A stretch of 64,000 nucleotides of DNA. Source: Rubrivivax sp. (GTDB lineage: Bacteria; Pseudomonadota; Gammaproteobacteria; Burkholderiales; Burkholderiaceae_C). The notes beneath the pieces are model-generated. The model saw only the letters and a list, made by a program, of their open reading frames with translations, had not been told where the DNA came from and did not search any database. The translations under genes were made by a program, and so were the position numbers. How positions within the stretch are numbered: the first letter of the stretch is position 1; each line of letters opens with the position of its first letter. The stretch lies in NCBI GenBank assembly GCA_027491255.1, contig JAIXWM010000175.1:32870-96869 (forward strand), given 5' to 3'. Below are positions 37,207 through 47,045 of this stretch, piece after piece.

Positions 37207-39774
37207 ATGTCCATACGCCGCCTCTCCCTTCCTGCCAAGCCGCCGTGGGTGGGCCGCGCGAGCCGCTTCCTCTCGCGCTGGTGGCGCCGGCTCCCGCCCT
37301 CGCGCCAGGACCGCCTGGCCACGATCGGCCCCTTGATCTCGGTACTGCTGTTCCTGGCCGCCATCGCCGTGTCCTTCTGGACCTTGCGCAACGAGGAGAT
37401 CGAGCGCGAGACCGATTCCGTGCGCCGCGACGCCGAGATCACGCAGCAGCAGATCGCCCTGCGCCTGATCGGCAACCAGGAGCAACTGGTACGGCTGGCG
37501 CGGGAACTCGTCACGCGCGAGGTCGAGCGGGGTGAGTTCGCCGCCCAGGCTGCGGCCATCGCGCGGGACCGCCCCGAGATCACCCACCTGACCTGGATGG
37601 ACGGCCGGCGTTCGGTGCGTGCGACCTACCGCGGCGCCATGCAGGGGGCCGAAGAAAGCACCGTCGGAGCCCGATCGGTGCTCTTGCTCCCGGTCGAGGG
37701 CGGGAAGACCGCCCCCGAGCAAGCCTATTCCGCAGCGCGCGAGCGGCGGCAGCCCGCGTACTCCGGTGCCTTCAAGGACACGCTCGGACGCCCGGTCTTC
37801 CAGCTGCACGTCCCATTGATCGACCGCGCCGGCTTCGCCGGCACGCTCATGGCCGAGTACTCGATCGAAGACCTCATCTGGCGCTTCGTGCCGGCGGAGG
37901 TCGCGCTGCGACACCGCATCACCGCGCTTTCAGACGACATGACACCGCTGGCGAGCACCAACACGCCGATGCCCGGGCGCCAGCGTGAGCGTGGGTCGAT
38001 CGTGCACGAGGTACCGCTGACGCCGGCGCTCAACGGGGTCGTGCTGCGCGGTGAAGGCTGGCGGACCTCGATCGGCATGGTCAGCAGCATGCTGTTCTGG
38101 ATGGTGGTGGCGCTGTCGGCACTGACGGTGTGGATGCTGCTGGGCACGTGGCGCCACATGCGCCGCCGCTCCCAGATCCAGAACGCCCTCGTGCAGGAGA
38201 CGCAGTTCCGGCGTGCGATGGAGAACTCCATGCTTACCGGGATGCGGGCGCTGGACATGGAGGGCCGCATCACGTACGTGAACGCCGCCTTCTGCCAGAT
38301 GAGCGGCTTCAGCGAGGCGGAACTGCTGGGCTGCACCCCCCCCTACCCCTACTGGCCGCCCGACCGGATCGAAGAGAACAGCCGCATGCTGCGCCAGGAG
38401 ATGCAGGCCCGCAGCCCTGCCGGTGGCATCGAGGTGCGGCTGATGCGCAGGGACGGACAGATGCTCGACACGCGCATGTACGTCTCGCCACTGATCGACC
38501 CCAAGGGCCAGCAGACGGGCTGGATGACCTCGATCACCAACATCACCGAGGCCAAACGCATCCGCGACCAGCTGTCTGCCTCGCACGAACGCTTCACCAC
38601 CGTGCTCGAAGGCCTGGACGCCTCGGTGTCGGTGCTGTCCGTGCAGCCAGGCGACCTGCTGTTCGCCAACCGGTCCTACCGCCTGTGGTTTGGTGCCGAT
38701 GCACGCGGACATGGACTGCTGACGCAGAAGGACAAGACCCGACCGTTCGAGGCCGAGGACCTGGACATCGTCGACGAGTTGTCAGGCCTGCCCTCGCAGA
38801 TGCTGGCCGACGGCGGCGGCGATCTGCGCGAGGTCTACGTCGAGCCGCTGAAGAAGTGGTTCGACGTGCGTTCGCGCTACCTGCAGTGGACCGACGGACG
38901 CCTGGCGCAGATGGTGATCGCCACCGACGTGACCGCGCGCGTCAAGGCCGAGGAGCAGGCCAAGCAGCAGGCCGAGAAGGCGGCCGTCACCAGCCGCCTG
39001 ATGACGATGGGCGAGATGGCCTCCTCCGTCGCGCACGAGCTGAACCAGCCCCTGACGGCCATCACGAACTACTGCAGCGGCATGGTCTCGCGCGTGAACG
39101 CGGGCTCGATAGGCACCGAGGATCTGGTTGCCGCGCTGCGCAAGACCGCGCACCAGGCCGAACGGGCCGGGCAGATCATCCACCGCATCCGCTCGTTCGT
39201 GAAGCGCAGCGAGCCGCAGCGCCAGCCTTCCTCGGCGCGCACCATCGTCGACAACGCGGTCGAGCTCGCCGGCATCGAGTTGCGGCGGCGACAGGTTGCC
39301 ATCCGCACCTACGTCGCGCAACGCCTGCCTGCGTTGATGGTCGACCCCATCCTGATCGAGCAGGTGCTGCTGAACCTGCTGAAGAACGCTGCCGAGGCGA
39401 TCGACAGCGCGCAGTTGCCCGCCGCGCGGCGCCACATCGAGCTGCGCGTCGTGCCACGTCACACACCGGAAGATGGCGGCGCGATCGAGTTCAGCGTCAC
39501 CGACGCAGGACCCGGGCTGCCCGAGGCGGTGATCTCGCGCCTGTACGAGGCCTTCTTCTCGACCAAGGCCGAAGGCCTGGGCATCGGGCTTTCTCTTTGC
39601 CGCTCGATCGTCGAGTCCCACCGCGGACGGATGAGGGCCCAGAATCTCTACAATGGAGCGGTCATCGTAGGGTGCCGGTTTGCCTTCACGCTGCCGGTCG
39701 AATTGCCCTCCCGCGGCGAGGTCGCCCCCGCCGACCCCGACCGACTCATCACCGAGACCGCGACGACCCCATGA
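37207..39774 (+). CDS. PAS-domain sensor histidine kinase
   Basis: An 855-residue membrane kinase. Transmembrane helices lie near residues 39-60 and 279-306, enclosing a periplasmic sensor domain of about 215 residues that I cannot assign. PAS domains follow at about 325-445 ('VQETQFRRAMENSMLTGMRA') and 455-590. The HisKA region has His610 in 'SVAHELNQPLTAI', and the ATPase domain shows 'LLNLLKNAAEAI' (N box), 'VTDAGPGLP' (G1) and 'GLGIGLSLCRS' (G2). The 'HELNQPL' box is the FixL/DctB/TodS-type subclass. It overlaps the regulator gene by 4 bases (ATGA) and is divergent from the pyruvate dehydrogenase operon. The signal is unknown. Confidence 0.9.
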   Translation: MSIRRLSLPAKPPWVGRASRFLSRWWRRLPPSRQDRLATIGPLISVLLFLAAIAVSFWTLRNEEIERETDSVRRDAEITQQQIALRLIGNQEQLVRLARELVTREVERGEFAAQAAAIARDRPEITHLTWMDGRRSVRATYRGAMQGAEESTVGARSVLLLPVEGGKTAPEQAYSAARERRQPAYSGAFKDTLGRPVFQLHVPLIDRAGFAGTLMAEYSIEDLIWRFVPAEVALRHRITALSDDMTPLASTNTPMPGRQRERGSIVHEVPLTPALNGVVLRGEGWRTSIGMVSSMLFWMVVALSALTVWMLLGTWRHMRRRSQIQNALVQETQFRRAMENSMLTGMRALDMEGRITYVNAAFCQMSGFSEAELLGCTPPYPYWPPDRIEENSRMLRQEMQARSPAGGIEVRLMRRDGQMLDTRMYVSPLIDPKGQQTGWMTSITNITEAKRIRDQLSASHERFTTVLEGLDASVSVLSVQPGDLLFANRSYRLWFGADARGHGLLTQKDKTRPFEAEDLDIVDELSGLPSQMLADGGGDLREVYVEPLKKWFDVRSRYLQWTDGRLAQMVIATDVTARVKAEEQAKQQAEKAAVTSRLMTMGEMASSVAHELNQPLTAITNYCSGMVSRVNAGSIGTEDLVAALRKTAHQAERAGQIIHRIRSFVKRSEPQRQPSSARTIVDNAVELAGIELRRRQVAIRTYVAQRLPALMVDPILIEQVLLNLLKNAAEAIDSAQLPAARRHIELRVVPRHTPEDGGAIEFSVTDAGPGLPEAVISRLYEAFFSTKAEGLGIGLSLCRSIVESHRGRMRAQNLYNGAVIVGCRFAFTLPVELPSRGEVAPADPDRLITETATTP

Positions 39775-40394
39775 GCCTGATCCCCAAGAAAGGTACCGTC
39801 TACGTCGTCGATGATGACGAGGCGGTTCGCGACTCGCTTCAGTGGCTGCTCGAGGGCAAGGACTACCGCGTCAAGTGCTTCGAGTCCGCCGAGAGCTTCC
39901 TTTCTCGCTTCGATCCCCGCGAGGTGGCCTGTCTGATCGCCGACATCCGCATGGACGGCATGAGCGGCCTCGAACTGCAGGACCGCCTGATCGAGCGCCG
40001 CAGCCCCCTGCCGGTGGTCTTCATCACGGGTCACGGTGACGTGCCGATGGCGGTGTCGACGATGAAGAAGGGGGCGATGGATTTCATCGAGAAGCCCTTC
40101 AAGGAAGAGGAACTCCTCGGTCTCGTCGAGCGCATGCTGGAACAGGCTCGCACGGCCTTCAGCCAGCATCAGGAAGCGGCCAGCCGCGATGCGCTGCTCG
40201 GTCGCCTGACGACCCGGGAAGCCCAGGTGCTGGAGCGCATCGTCGCCGGCCGACTGAACAAGCAGATCGCCGACGACCTGGGCATCAGCATCAAGACGGT
40301 GGAGGCGCACCGCGCCAACATCATGGAAAAGCTGAATGCCAACACGGTGGCCGATCTCCTGAAGATCGCCCTCGGCGCGGCGGCCAAGAGCTGA
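39771..40394 (+). CDS. FixJ/TodT-family response regulator (receiver + LuxR-type HTH)
   Basis: A 207-residue regulator. The receiver domain (1-125) has the acidic pocket 'VVDDDEAVRD', phosphoacceptor Asp58 in 'IADIRMDG', Thr/Ser in 'FITGHGD' and Lys in 'FIEKPF'. The C-terminal LuxR-type helix-turn-helix spans 'LTTREAQVLERIVAGRLNKQ' to 'TVEAHRANIMEKL'. The start overlaps the kinase stop as ATGA, so they form one two-component unit. Likely targets include the divergent aceE operon or a distant catabolic operon; neither is shown by the sequence. Confidence 0.92.
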   Translation: MSLIPKKGTVYVVDDDEAVRDSLQWLLEGKDYRVKCFESAESFLSRFDPREVACLIADIRMDGMSGLELQDRLIERRSPLPVVFITGHGDVPMAVSTMKKGAMDFIEKPFKEEELLGLVERMLEQARTAFSQHQEAASRDALLGRLTTREAQVLERIVAGRLNKQIADDLGISIKTVEAHRANIMEKLNANTVADLLKIALGAAAKS

Positions 40395-40496
40395 CCCGGG
40401 TCTTGCGCGTGCGCCGGGTGGCGCCATATTCCCCATCATCGTTGACGGCGCAGGCTCATCGCGCCGCCACCGGTGACCCCTCCAGACCGCACTGAC

Positions 40497-41369
40497 ATGC
40501 CTGCTCAATTGATCGATGGCGTGGCGCTGTCCAGACGCCTGCGCACAGACATCGGGGCGCGCGCGAGCGCGCTGGCGGCCACGGGTCACCGGCCCGGCCT
40601 GGCCGTGATCCTCGTCGGCGACGACCCTGCCAGCGCGGTCTATGTGCGCAACAAGGTGCGCGCCTGCGCGGAGCACGGCCTGCACTCCGTGCTCGAGAAG
40701 TTCGACGCCGACCTGTCGCAACAGCACCTGCTGGAGCGCATCGCCGCGCTGAACGCCGACCCCACGATTCACGGCATCCTGGTCCAGATGCCGCTGCCGC
40801 GTCACCTGGATCCGCAGCGGGTGATCGCGGCGATCGACCCGCGCAAGGACGTCGACGGCTTTTCCACGCAGTCCGCCGGTGAACTCGTCAGCGGGCTGCC
40901 CGGCCTGCGCCCGTGCACGCCCTGGGGCTGCATGAAGCTGATCGAGAGCACCGGCGTCTCGCTGCGCGGCCGGCACGCCGTCGTCATCGGCCGCAGCAAC
41001 ACCGTCGGCAAGCCGATGGCGCTGATGCTGCTGCAGGCCCATGCCACGGTCACCATCTGCCACAGCGCGACCCCCGACATCGCACGCCACGCGCGCGACG
41101 CCGACGTGCTGGTGGCCGCCGTCGGTCGCGCCGGCACCGTCCGCGGCGACATGATCAAGCCCGGCGCTGTCGTCATCGACGTCGGCATCAACCGCGCAGT
41201 CGACGGCCGCCTGTGCGGTGACGTCGATTTCGACACGGCGCGCGAGGTGGCTGGCTGGATCACCCCCGTGCCCGGCGGCGTCGGACCGATGACGATCACG
41301 ATGCTGCTGTCCAACACCGTCGACGCGGCCGCGGCGGCCGCCACCAGTGCCGAATGGCCCGCGAGATGA
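40497..41369 (+). CDS. folD: Methylene-tetrahydrofolate dehydrogenase / cyclohydrolase
   Basis: A 290-residue bifunctional FolD interconverting 5,10-methylene-, methenyl- and 10-formyl-THF. Conserved parts are 'GDDPASAVYVRNKVRACAEH' with Tyr and Lys of the cyclohydrolase site, 'ILVQMPLPRHLD', 'PRKDVDGF', 'PCTPWGCMKLI', and the NADP motif 'VVIGRSNTVGKPMALML'. 'TPVPGGVGPMTITMLLSNT' closes the protein. ATG 40497 matches the family N-terminus; a GTG 8 codons upstream is the alternative. It overlaps prlC by 4 bases. Confidence 0.96.
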   Translation: MPAQLIDGVALSRRLRTDIGARASALAATGHRPGLAVILVGDDPASAVYVRNKVRACAEHGLHSVLEKFDADLSQQHLLERIAALNADPTIHGILVQMPLPRHLDPQRVIAAIDPRKDVDGFSTQSAGELVSGLPGLRPCTPWGCMKLIESTGVSLRGRHAVVIGRSNTVGKPMALMLLQAHATVTICHSATPDIARHARDADVLVAAVGRAGTVRGDMIKPGAVVIDVGINRAVDGRLCGDVDFDTAREVAGWITPVPGGVGPMTITMLLSNTVDAAAAAATSAEWPAR

Positions 41370-43426
41370 CCCCTATGCATGACACCAACCCGTTGCTGGC
41401 GATCGAGGACCTGGCGGCCTTCGACGCCATCCGCCCTGCCCATGTCGCGCCGGCGATCACGACGCTGCTGGCCCGCGCCGAGGCCGCGCTGGAACTGGCC
41501 GTGGCGCCGACGACTCCGGTGGACTACGACGCGCTGGCGGCCGTCCTGGACGTGGCCACCGAGCGGCTGGGCCGTGCGTGGTCGGCCGTCGGACACATGA
41601 ACTCGGTGGCCGACACGCCGGACCTGCGCGCCGCCTACAACGAGCAACTCGGCGCCGTCACGGCCTTCTACACGCGGCTGGCCGCCGACGAGCGCCTGTT
41701 CGCGCGCTACCAGGCCCTGCACGAGCGCGCCGACGCCATGCCCGAGGCTCGACGCCGCGCGCTCGAGCATGCGGTGCGCGACTTCGTGCTATCGGGTGCG
41801 CGGCTCCAAGGGGCGGCGCGCGAACGCCACGCGCAGGTCCGCGCGCGCCTGGCCGAGTTGTCGCAGAAGTTTTCCGAGAACGTGCTCGACGCGACCGACG
41901 CCTACGGCCTGGACCTGGACGAGTCCCGGCTCGAGGGGCTGCCCGCCGACGCCAAAGCCGCGGCGCGCGCCGCGGCCGAGACGGCAGGCGTCGAAGGCTG
42001 GCGCCTCACATTGCACGCGCCGAGCTACCTGCCGGCGATGCAGCATCTGCGCGACCGCGCGGCACGCGAATCCCTGTACCGCGCTTACGTCACGCGCGCC
42101 AGCGAGTGGGGGCCCGCCGAGCGCGACAACACCGCGCTGATGGCCGAGTTGCTCGCGCTGCGGCAGGAGCAGGCCCGGCTGCTCGGCCACCCGAGCTACG
42201 CGGCGCTGTCGCTCGTGCCGAAGATGGCGCGCTCGCCGGAGGAGGTCGTCGGCTTTCTGCGCGACCTGGCGCGCCGCTCGCGCCCCTACGCCGAACGCGA
42301 CCTGGACGAGCTGCGCCGCTTCGCTGCCGACGAACTCGCCATGCCCGACCTGCAACCCTGGGACGTGCCCTATGCCAGCGAGCGCCTGAAGGAAGCGCGC
42401 TATGCGTACAGCGAGGAGGAGGTCAAGGCCTACTTCACGCTGCCCCGCGTGCTCGAAGGGCTGTTCTCGATCATCCAGACGCTGTTCCAGGTTCGCATCG
42501 TCGCTGACGCCGCGCCCGTCTGGCACGACAGCGTGCGTTTCTACCGTGTCGAGCGCCCGGCCGCAGCCGCAGGCGACGCCCCACCGGTGACGGTGGCGCA
42601 TTTCTACCTCGACCTGCACGCGCGCCCCGGCAAGCGGCCGGGGGCCTGGATGGACGACGCGCGCGCGCGCTGGCGTCGTCCGGGACCCGACAGCCGCCTG
42701 CAGACGCCCGTGGCTCACCTAGTGTGCAATTTTGCCTCGCCGCAGGGCGGCAGACCGGCCCTGCTGACGCACGACGACGTCATCACGCTGTTCCACGAGT
42801 TCGGCCATGGCCTGCACCACATGCTGACGCAGGTCGAGGAACTCGCGGTCTCGGGCATCTCCGGCGTCGAGTGGGACGCGGTGGAACTGCCGAGCCAGTT
42901 CATGGAGAACTTCTGCTGGGAGTGGGAAGTGCTGTCGCGGATGACAGCCCATGTCGACAGTGGCGAGCCGTTGCCGCGCGCGCTGTACGACAAGCTGATC
43001 GCGGCGAAGAACTTCCAGAGCGGCATGGCCATGCTGCGCCAGATCGAGTTCGCGCTCTTCGACATGCGCCTGCACGCCGAGCCCGGGCAGGAAACCCGGG
43101 TGCAGACAGTACTGGATGACGTCCGCCACGAGGTGGCGGTGCTGCACCCCCCCGCCTTCAATCGCTTCCAGAACTCCTTCTCGCACATCTTCGCCGGCGG
43201 TTACGCCGCCGGGTACTACAGCTACAAGTGGGCCGAAGTGCTGAGCGCTGACGCCTGGAGCGCCTTCGAGGAAGCGGGGGTGTTCGATGAAGACACCGGC
43301 CTGCGCCTTCGGCGCGAGATCCTCGAAGTCGGCGGCAGCCGCCCGGCGCTGGAGAGTTTCCGCGCCTTCCGCGGGCGCGAGCCTTCCATCGACGCACTGC
43401 TGCGTCACCAGGGCCTGGCGGACTGA
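41366..43426 (+). CDS. prlC: Oligopeptidase A (M3 metallopeptidase)
   Basis: A 686-residue cytosolic zinc peptidase of the M3 family, close to the 680-residue E. coli PrlC, degrading signal peptides and short oligopeptides. The zinc site is 'LFHEFGHGLHHML' (HExxH), with the third ligand in the following 'GVEWDAVELPSQFMENFCW'. 'FAGGYAAGYYSYKWAEVLSADA' near the C-terminus is typical. ATG 41366 overlaps the folD stop as ATGA; two other ATGs within 12 bases either side are alternatives. folD-prlC is an established pair in betaproteobacteria. Confidence 0.95.
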   Translation: MTPMHDTNPLLAIEDLAAFDAIRPAHVAPAITTLLARAEAALELAVAPTTPVDYDALAAVLDVATERLGRAWSAVGHMNSVADTPDLRAAYNEQLGAVTAFYTRLAADERLFARYQALHERADAMPEARRRALEHAVRDFVLSGARLQGAARERHAQVRARLAELSQKFSENVLDATDAYGLDLDESRLEGLPADAKAAARAAAETAGVEGWRLTLHAPSYLPAMQHLRDRAARESLYRAYVTRASEWGPAERDNTALMAELLALRQEQARLLGHPSYAALSLVPKMARSPEEVVGFLRDLARRSRPYAERDLDELRRFAADELAMPDLQPWDVPYASERLKEARYAYSEEEVKAYFTLPRVLEGLFSIIQTLFQVRIVADAAPVWHDSVRFYRVERPAAAAGDAPPVTVAHFYLDLHARPGKRPGAWMDDARARWRRPGPDSRLQTPVAHLVCNFASPQGGRPALLTHDDVITLFHEFGHGLHHMLTQVEELAVSGISGVEWDAVELPSQFMENFCWEWEVLSRMTAHVDSGEPLPRALYDKLIAAKNFQSGMAMLRQIEFALFDMRLHAEPGQETRVQTVLDDVRHEVAVLHPPAFNRFQNSFSHIFAGGYAAGYYSYKWAEVLSADAWSAFEEAGVFDEDTGLRLRREILEVGGSRPALESFRAFRGREPSIDALLRHQGLAD

Positions 43427-43453
43427 ACGCCCCGCCGGCCCCTGCAAACGGGG

Positions 43454-44704
43454 TCAGGGCGGCGGCGTGGGCACATCCTGAGCCGGCCGGGTCGGATACT
43501 TCCTGACCGCCCAGGAACCGGCAGCCGAAAGGGCGCCGCACGCCCAGAACAGCACTGTCGTGCCGATGGCCGCACCGGCCAGGCCGAAGGTCAGCGGCAT
43601 CAGCGTGCTGGCGAGGTTCAGCGTCACCGAACGCAGGGCCAAGGCCTGCCCGTGGCGGTCGGGAGGGACGATATGGTGCAGCGTGGCCATGACCATGGGC
43701 TGCGAGCAACCCAACGCCAAGCCGAGCAGGACCGAACCGGTGGCCATCAGCCAGGCATTCGGCGCGAAGGGGTAGGCCGCCATGATGACGCCGCTGATCC
43801 ACATCGTCGCCCGCAACACCTGGGTTTCCTCGATCCTGTGGGCCAGCAGCGGGATGATCAGCCGGATGGCGCTCACCGCCAACGTGAACACACCCAGGAT
43901 CAAGCCGATCGTCGAAGCGTTGAAACCGCGCTCATGGCCGAGGATGGGCACGGCAAAGGAGTGCGCGTCCCAGCAGGTGGCGAGCAGCCAGTTGGCCAGC
44001 AGCAGGCGCTTGAAACCCGGCTGCGCGAGCAGCCCGAGCGCGCTGCCGCCTGCCGCCGGGCTCTGGTGACCGACGCCGATGCCCCGCGGCACGCGCAGCA
44101 TGCCCCAGAGCGTCAAGCCGGTGGTCGCGCCGAGCAGCACGTAGGCCGCGAGAAATCCCCCCAGGTCGATCATCACACCGGCAGACACCGGCCCGATCAC
44201 GTTGGCAAAAGCGGGCGCCACGCTGAGCCAGCTGAACACCCGCAAGCGCTCGGTGCTGTCACGCGCCAGGAGGCCCGCCGTGCGCATGATCGCCATGACC
44301 CCGGTGTTCGCGCCGACGCCGGTGGCCATCGCCGACAGACACAACAGGCCGAAATGCAGCGCGCCTTCGGTGAATGTCGAAGCGATGGCCAGCACGGCGC
44401 CGCTGGCGCTCGAGAGCAGCGCCAGCAGCACGGGCCGGTGGTAGCCGTACCGATCGACCAGGCGGCCGGCGGGAATGGCAGTCAGCACCGGGGCGGCGGC
44501 AAACAGCGCGAGCATGAAGCCGACGGCGCCCGCCCCGTAACCCTCACGCAGCAGTTGCAAGGGTGCAGCCATGCGCAGGCCGGCCATGACGGCATGCAGT
44601 CCGAGCTGGCCGATGCAGAAGGCCAGCAGCAAACCCAGACTGAAAACGGCCGGAGGCCGCGCGCCCGCCACGGGTTCAGGCTCGCCTGTCACGGCCCGCC
44701 CCAC
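43454..44704 (-). CDS. Major facilitator superfamily transporter
   Basis: A 416-residue protein with about twelve hydrophobic segments and the MFS loop motif between helices 2 and 3 ('AGRLVDRYGYHRPVLL'). A matching cytoplasmic loop lies after helix 8 ('LLAHRIEETQVLRA'). The substrate cannot be predicted. The start is uncertain: GTG 44704 gives a 29-base overlap with rmuC, and GTG 44692 is an alternative. It shares the minus strand and probably a transcript with rmuC, the hydroxyacid dehydrogenase and the antiporter upstream. Confidence 0.85.
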   Translation of the reverse strand: MGRAVTGEPEPVAGARPPAVFSLGLLLAFCIGQLGLHAVMAGLRMAAPLQLLREGYGAGAVGFMLALFAAAPVLTAIPAGRLVDRYGYHRPVLLALLSSASGAVLAIASTFTEGALHFGLLCLSAMATGVGANTGVMAIMRTAGLLARDSTERLRVFSWLSVAPAFANVIGPVSAGVMIDLGGFLAAYVLLGATTGLTLWGMLRVPRGIGVGHQSPAAGGSALGLLAQPGFKRLLLANWLLATCWDAHSFAVPILGHERGFNASTIGLILGVFTLAVSAIRLIIPLLAHRIEETQVLRATMWISGVIMAAYPFAPNAWLMATGSVLLGLALGCSQPMVMATLHHIVPPDRHGQALALRSVTLNLASTLMPLTFGLAGAAIGTTVLFWACGALSAAGSWAVRKYPTRPAQDVPTPPP

Positions 44705-46025
44705 CAGACGTGCCGATAGCCGCTGGCGCGTCGGATTCGATCGTCCCGATGCCGTCGCCGCCGGCGTCGCTGTCGGCAGGCAACAAGGCCTGGGCCTGCT
44801 CCGTGGGCAGTGACTCCACGGTCTTCAAGCGCCGCGCCATCGCGCGCGTGCGCACCTCGGCGGCATCGATGGTCTGGCTCGCCTCGTCGAGCTTCTTCTT
44901 CGTCTTCGCGAGCACGTCGCCAAACTTTGCGAACTCGGTCTTCACCGCGCCCAGCACCTGCCAGACCTCGGCGCTGCGCTGCTCGATGGCCAGGGTGCGG
45001 AAACCCATCTGCAGGCTCGACAGCATGGCCAGCAAGGTCGTGGGGCCGGCAAGCGAGACCCGGTGGTCACGTTGCAGGGCCTCCATCAGGCCCGGGCGGC
45101 GCAGCGCCTCGGCGTACAGGTTTTCAGTGGGCAGGAACAGGATGGCAAAGTCGGTCGTGTGCGGTGCCGCAAGGTATTTTGCCCGGATCGTTGCCGCCTC
45201 CTGACGGAAGCGGGCCTCCAGCGCGCGCGCCGCGGCTTCGGCCGAGGTCGCGTCTGCACGGTCCTGCGCCTCGAGCAGGCGCTCGTAGTCCTCGCGCGGG
45301 AACTTCGCGTCGATCGGCAGCCACACCGGCACGCTGCCCTCGCCGCGGCCGGGCAGGCGCACGGCGAACTCCACGCGCGCCCCGCTTCCCGGAACGGTCT
45401 CGACATTGGAGGCGTACTGGGCCGGCGCGAAGACCTGCTCCAACAGGGCGGCGAGCTGCACCTCGCCGTACAGGCCGCGAGTCTTGACGTTGCTGAGCAC
45501 ACGGCTGAGGGAGCCGACGTCACGCGCCAGCCCCTGCATCTCGCCCAGCCCCTGGTGCACCTGCTCCAGGCGCTCGGCCACCTGGCGAAAGCTCTCGCCC
45601 AGGCGCTGCTCGAGCGTGGCATGCAGCTTCTCGTCGACGGTGGCACGCATCTGCTCGAGCTTGTGGTCGTTGCCATCCTGCAAGGTCTTCAGCCGCGCCT
45701 CGACGGCGGCGCGCATCTCGGCCAGACGCTGATCGGTGCTCTGCGCCACGTGCTGCAGCAGTTCGTTCTGGGTGCGCGCGGCTTCACCACCCTGGGTCAG
45801 CAGCAGTTGTTGCAGGCGCGCGAGGTCGCCGCGCGTGGCCTGGGCCTGCCGGCCCAGTTCGTCGCGCAACTCGCGCTCCAGGCGCTCGAGCCGGGGGTCG
45901 AGGTGCTCGTCCGCCGAGGCCGAATGGGCGCCGCGGCCGCGCAGCAGCAGCACCGCCAGGTTCAGCAGCGCCAGCACGGCCAGCGCCGCCAGTGCGAGCC
46001 AGGTCGCGTCGACGCTGCCGGTCAT
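44676..46025 (-). CDS. rmuC: DNA recombination protein RmuC
   Basis: A 449-residue RmuC. An N-terminal transmembrane helix (about 8-27) is followed by a long coiled coil (about 40-175). The nuclease-like core begins at 'GLYGEVQLAALLEQVF' and includes 'LPIDAKFPREDYERLLEA' and 'HTTDFAILFLPTENLYAEAL', the conserved block of the family. It limits inversions at short inverted repeats by an unclear mechanism. The C-terminus is a low-complexity Gly/Ala tail. The start at 46025 is 10 bases after the dehydrogenase stop. Confidence 0.93.
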   Translation of the reverse strand: MTGSVDATWLALAALAVLALLNLAVLLLRGRGAHSASADEHLDPRLERLERELRDELGRQAQATRGDLARLQQLLLTQGGEAARTQNELLQHVAQSTDQRLAEMRAAVEARLKTLQDGNDHKLEQMRATVDEKLHATLEQRLGESFRQVAERLEQVHQGLGEMQGLARDVGSLSRVLSNVKTRGLYGEVQLAALLEQVFAPAQYASNVETVPGSGARVEFAVRLPGRGEGSVPVWLPIDAKFPREDYERLLEAQDRADATSAEAAARALEARFRQEAATIRAKYLAAPHTTDFAILFLPTENLYAEALRRPGLMEALQRDHRVSLAGPTTLLAMLSSLQMGFRTLAIEQRSAEVWQVLGAVKTEFAKFGDVLAKTKKKLDEASQTIDAAEVRTRAMARRLKTVESLPTEQAQALLPADSDAGGDGIGTIESDAPAAIGTSGGAGRDRRA

Positions 46026-46035
46026 CGGCCAGGCA

Positions 46036-47025
46036 TCAGCGCCGCAGCACCTGCGGGTTCACCGGCGTGGGCGGCACGCCACCCGTGAGCGCAGCGATCA
46101 GGTTGTCGGCGGCCAGCTCTGCCATGCGCCGGCGTGTGGCCACGGTGGCGCTGGCGATGTGCGGCGTCAGCACCACGTTGGGCACCTCCAGCAAGCCGGG
46201 GTGGACGGCCGGCTCGCCCTCGAAGACGTCCAGCGCCGCCGCGGCGATGCGCCGCTCGCGCAGCGCCTGCCCCAGCGCCACATCGTCGACGATGCCGCCA
46301 CGCGCGACGTTGGTCAGCGTCGCCGTCGACTTCATCAGCGCAAGCTCGGCCGCGCCGATGGCGTGGTGGCTCTGCGCCGTGTACGGCAGCACCAGCACCA
46401 GATGGTCAGACTCGCGCAGCAGCGTGGCCTTGTCGACGTAGTGCGCGCCCAGCGGCGCCTCCTGCTCGGGGGCGAGCCTACTGCGGTTGTGATAGATCAC
46501 CCGCATGCCGAAGCCCAGTGCGCCGCGGCGGGCGATCGCCTGGCCGATGCGCCCCATGCCGAGGATGCCCAGCGTGGCGCCGTGAACGTCGCTGCCGGTG
46601 AACATGTCGTAGCGCCAGCGCGTCCACTCGCCGCGACGCAGGAAATGCTCGCTCTCGGCCATGCGCCGCGCTGCGGCCATCATCAGCGCAAAGCCGAAGT
46701 CGGCCGTGGTCTCGGTCAGCACATCGGGCGTGTTGGTCGCCAGCACGCCGCGCGTGTTGAAGGCATCGATGTCGAGGTTGTTGTAGCCCACGGCCATGTT
46801 GGCCACCACGCGCAGTTGCGGGTTCGCGTCGAGCACCTGCGCGTCGACCCGCTCGCTGCCGGTGGTGAAGGCGCCGGCCTTGCCGCGCAGGCGCTCGGTC
46901 AGTTGCGCCTTGGTGAACAGCACATCACCGGGGTTGTCCTCGACTTCGAAGTGGGCGCGCAGGCGTTCGACGGTCTCGGGGAAGACGGCGCGGGCGACGA
47001 GCACGCGCGGGCGTTCGGCATCCAT
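46036..47025 (-). CDS. D-2-hydroxyacid dehydrogenase (glyoxylate/hydroxypyruvate reductase-like)
   Basis: A 329-residue NAD(P)-dependent dehydrogenase of the GhrB/SerA family. The nucleotide motif is 'LGILGMGRIGQAIARRG'. The catalytic Arg lies in 'TNVARGGIVDD', Glu in the following 'EGEP' region, and His in 'LTPHIASATVATR'. 'NMAVGYNNLDIDAFNTRGV' is typical of the glyoxylate reductase subgroup. ATG 47025 matches the usual N-terminus; earlier in-frame codons overlap the antiporter gene. It may reduce glyoxylate, hydroxypyruvate or 2-ketogluconate. Confidence 0.9.
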   Translation of the reverse strand: MDAERPRVLVARAVFPETVERLRAHFEVEDNPGDVLFTKAQLTERLRGKAGAFTTGSERVDAQVLDANPQLRVVANMAVGYNNLDIDAFNTRGVLATNTPDVLTETTADFGFALMMAAARRMAESEHFLRRGEWTRWRYDMFTGSDVHGATLGILGMGRIGQAIARRGALGFGMRVIYHNRSRLAPEQEAPLGAHYVDKATLLRESDHLVLVLPYTAQSHHAIGAAELALMKSTATLTNVARGGIVDDVALGQALRERRIAAAALDVFEGEPAVHPGLLEVPNVVLTPHIASATVATRRRMAELAADNLIAALTGGVPPTPVNPQVLRR

Positions 47026-47045
47026 GGGGCGGGCCAATCGGGGGG

